Positions 6,326-7,468 of a stretch of DNA of 7,468 nt are shown one piece after another. This stretch comes from CAZPMC01 sp964587755 (GTDB lineage: Bacteria > Bacillota > Clostridia > Acetivibrionales > DTU013), in NCBI GenBank assembly GCA_964587755.1, contig CAZPMC010000060.1:1-7468 (forward strand). Reading direction: 5' to 3'. Every line of letters begins with the position of its first letter. Positions within the stretch are counted from its first letter, which is position 1. Made by a program: the position numbers and the translations under genes. The notes under the pieces were generated by a model, which was not told where the DNA came from, made no database searches, and saw nothing but the letters and a program-made list of their open reading frames with translations.

Positions 6326-7086
6326 TTTCTCTCACCGCCTGTTGCCAGTATTGTTAAAGTATCCGATATCTTTTGGTACAACTGCTCATTTGTGACACCT
6401 CCACGGTATATTTGATGAAAAACCTCACCGTCTTTAATGAACAGCACACGTCCGGCATTGCTTGCCGCCTTTACTGAATGGGTTACCATAAGAATTGTCT
6501 GGCCGCCTCTGTTTATTTCTCCAAAGAGTCTTAGCAACTCATCAGTAGATTTTGAATCAAGAGAGCCTGTAGGCTCGTCTGCAAAGATAATCCTCGGCCC
6601 GGTTATAAGTGCCCTTGCTATTGCCGCTCTCTGCTTTTGTCCTCCTGAAATCTCATATGGATATTTTTTAAGAATATCAGTGATTCCAAGCTGTCGGGCA
6701 ATAGGCATAAGCCTTTTTTGCATATATTCATAAGATTTTCCCGCCAGTACCAAAGGCAGATATATATTATCCTCTATTGAGAATGTATCCAGAAGGTTGA
6801 ATTCCTGAAATACAAATCCCAGGTTATCTCGTCTGAAGGCTGCAATATCAGCTTCCTTTATTTGTGACAGATCTTTATTATCCAAAAGAACAGTCCCCGA
6901 TGTGGGCTTGTCTAAAGCTGCCAGTATATTTAGAAGCGTTGTCTTTCCTGAGCCCGACTCCCCCATTATTGCCACGTATTCGCCTTCCTCCACACTGAAG
7001 TTAACATTTTTCAGTGCCTCTACCTTGTTTCCTCCGAAACGTGTGCTGTATATTTTTTTAAGTCCCTTTACCTCTAATACGCTCAT
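6322..7086 (-). CDS. BceA-like ABC transporter ATP-binding protein
   Basis: A 254-residue ATPase that powers the FtsX-type permease encoded directly downstream. All nucleotide-binding elements are intact: Walker A GESGSGKT at 42-49, Q-loop Gln94, signature SGGQKQR at 147-153, Walker B IIFADE at 166-171 with catalytic Glu171, D-loop SLD at 175-177 and H-loop His203. The length and the sequence around the signature match the MacB/LolD/BceA group rather than importers. AAAGGGG lies 8 bases before the ATG and fixes the start. The last 4 bases overlap the permease start. The position after a BceS-like kinase gene and an operator-like repeat suggests control by the matching response regulator and induction by a cell-wall-active peptide. 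Neither inducer nor specificity can be seen here. Confidence 0.95.
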   Translation of the reverse strand: MSVLEVKGLKKIYSTRFGGNKVEALKNVNFSVEEGEYVAIMGESGSGKTTLLNILAALDKPTSGTVLLDNKDLSQIKEADIAAFRRDNLGFVFQEFNLLDTFSIEDNIYLPLVLAGKSYEYMQKRLMPIARQLGITDILKKYPYEISGGQKQRAAIARALITGPRIIFADEPTGSLDSKSTDELLRLFGEINRGGQTILMVTHSVKAASNAGRVLFIKDGEVFHQIYRGGVTNEQLYQKISDTLTILATGGERK

Positions 7087-7094
7087 AATTTCAT

Positions 7095-7101
7095 CCCCTT
7101 T
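7095..7101 (-). promoter_or_regulatory. Ribosome binding site of the BceA-like gene
   Basis: On the minus strand AAAGGGG is followed by 8 bases and then the ATG at 7086, an ideal Firmicutes Shine-Dalgarno arrangement. Confidence 0.8.
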
Positions 7102-7116
7102 AGGTTTTGTGAGCTC

Positions 7117-7146
7117 ATTGTAACAAAAAAGGGAAATGCTTCACCA
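7117..7146 (-). promoter_or_regulatory. Probable activator-dependent promoter of the transporter operon
   Basis: On the minus strand a good -10, TACAAT (7122-7117), stands 18 bp after a poor -35, TGGTGA (7146-7141). The predicted start near 7110 gives a short leader of about 24 nt. A weak -35 below an operator-like repeat is typical of a promoter needing a response regulator. The spacer includes the T-tract of the kinase gene's terminator. Confidence 0.5.
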
Positions 7147-7168
7147 TCGAATTGGCTTACATTTCCCC
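7125..7168 (-). terminator. Intrinsic terminator after the histidine kinase gene
   Basis: On the minus strand GGGAAATG (7167-7160) pairs with CATTTCCC (7138-7131), then six T residues (7130-7125). The loop is long (21 nt) with a small CCA/TGG helix inside. It would separate kinase transcripts from the transporter operon, which has its own promoter overlapping the same bases. Confidence 0.75.
7156..7161 (-). promoter_or_regulatory. Secondary half-site of the BceR-like operator
   Basis: TGTAAG on the minus strand repeats the proximal half of the main operator exactly 21 bp (two helical turns) downstream. It has no good partner half-site. It could be a low-affinity second dimer site. It overlaps the 5' arm of the terminator hairpin. 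Confidence 0.45.
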
Positions 7169-7175
7169 TATAATA

Positions 7176-7193
7176 TCTTACATTTTCGTAAGA
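7176..7193 (-). promoter_or_regulatory. BceR-type operator (perfect inverted repeat)
   Basis: TCTTAC and GTAAGA form a perfect 6-bp inverted repeat around a 6-bp centre. Written on the minus strand it contains TTACG-N4-TGTAA, one mismatch from the TNACA-N4-TGTAA motif I recall for BceR-like regulators. It sits just after the kinase stop codon, centred about 75 bp before the predicted transporter start site, a place suited to an activator. Confidence 0.7.
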
Positions 7194-7195
7194 AA

Positions 7196-7468
7196 TTATT
7201 CTATATCCAATTTCCTTTGTGACAAGTCGATTCGGATTTCAGTCCCCTTATCCGGAATAGAGCTTGCGGCAATAGAATGTCCCAGATTGTTGCATATACG
7301 CTTGCACAAATAAAGTCCTATGCCGCTTGCCTTTTTGTCCTCCCGTCCGGTGTAGCCAGTATAGCCCTTTTCAAATATGCGGGGCAAATCTTCCGGAGCA
7401 ATGCCAATCCCGGTATCCCTAATGCACAGTATTTCAGGCTCTTTCATTTCTATGGTGATACCCCCTGA
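7196..7468 (-). CDS. BceS-like sensor histidine kinase, C-terminal part only
   Basis: Partial gene: the last 90 codons, open to the right edge of the window. The methionine codon at 7447 is internal and not a start, because the frame continues upstream without a stop and a typical kinase beta-strand sequence leads into the G1 box. Visible ATP-binding (HATPase_c) elements are the G1 box DTGIGI, the F-box region PRIFEKGYTG and the G2 box ASGIGLYL. The FEKGYTG and GIGLYLCK stretches look like the intramembrane-sensing BceS group. The H-box, membrane segments and N-box lie outside the window. In this family the kinase has almost no sensor domain of its own and takes its signal from the BceAB transporter, which matches the two transporter genes that follow. 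Confidence 0.9.
   Translation of the reverse strand, partial: SGGITIEMKEPEILCIRDTGIGIAPEDLPRIFEKGYTGYTGREDKKASGIGLYLCKRICNNLGHSIAASSIPDKGTEIRIDLSQRKLDIE

Noticed and set aside
7196..7447. A complete 83-residue protein starting at 7447
   Set aside because: The frame stays open to the window edge and the sequence is the C-terminal half of an HATPase domain, so it is a truncated view of a larger kinase.

Overview
The window looks like a piece of a Firmicutes chromosome, most likely class Clostridia. The signs are moderately AT-rich DNA, strong purine-rich Shine-Dalgarno sites, a BceS/BceAB-type peptide-antibiotic module, a ydaO-type c-di-AMP riboswitch and a KamA-family radical SAM enzyme. The genus cannot be fixed from the sequence alone. 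Every gene I can support lies on the minus strand, so transcription runs from the right edge (7468) to the left edge (1).

Region 1 (7468 to 4271) is a bacitracin/lantibiotic-type sensing and resistance module. It starts with the last 90 codons of a BceS-like histidine kinase cut by the window edge. A short regulatory gap follows (7087-7195), holding a perfect inverted repeat that resembles a BceR operator, a second half-site 21 bp away, an intrinsic terminator and a -10 box. Next come the ATPase (BceA-like) and the 10-TM permease (BceB-like), which overlap by 4 bases. The response regulator should lie just beyond the right edge.

Region 2 (4270 to 1575) is gyrA, with its own extended -10 promoter and no gyrB next to it in the window. 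Two points stand out: a natural alanine at the quinolone-contact position (E. coli Ser83), and an unusual 57-residue acidic C-terminal tail partly built from perfect 12-bp repeats.

Region 3 (1574 to 41) is the most interesting. A good sigma-A-type promoter drives a c-di-AMP (ydaO/yuaA) riboswitch with its own intrinsic terminator. About 100 nt further on lies a single gene for a KamA-family (lysine 2,3-aminomutase-like) radical SAM/PLP enzyme, closed by a terminator that overlaps its last codons. The enzyme keeps the [4Fe-4S] cysteines and the PLP lysine. It lacks both aspartates that hold lysine in true lysine 2,3-aminomutase, and one is replaced by arginine. c-di-AMP controls potassium and osmolyte balance, and beta-amino acids are known compatible solutes. 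My working hypothesis is a c-di-AMP-gated, single-gene beta-amino-acid (perhaps beta-glutamate) osmolyte pathway. The riboswitch call is strong; the substrate is inference.
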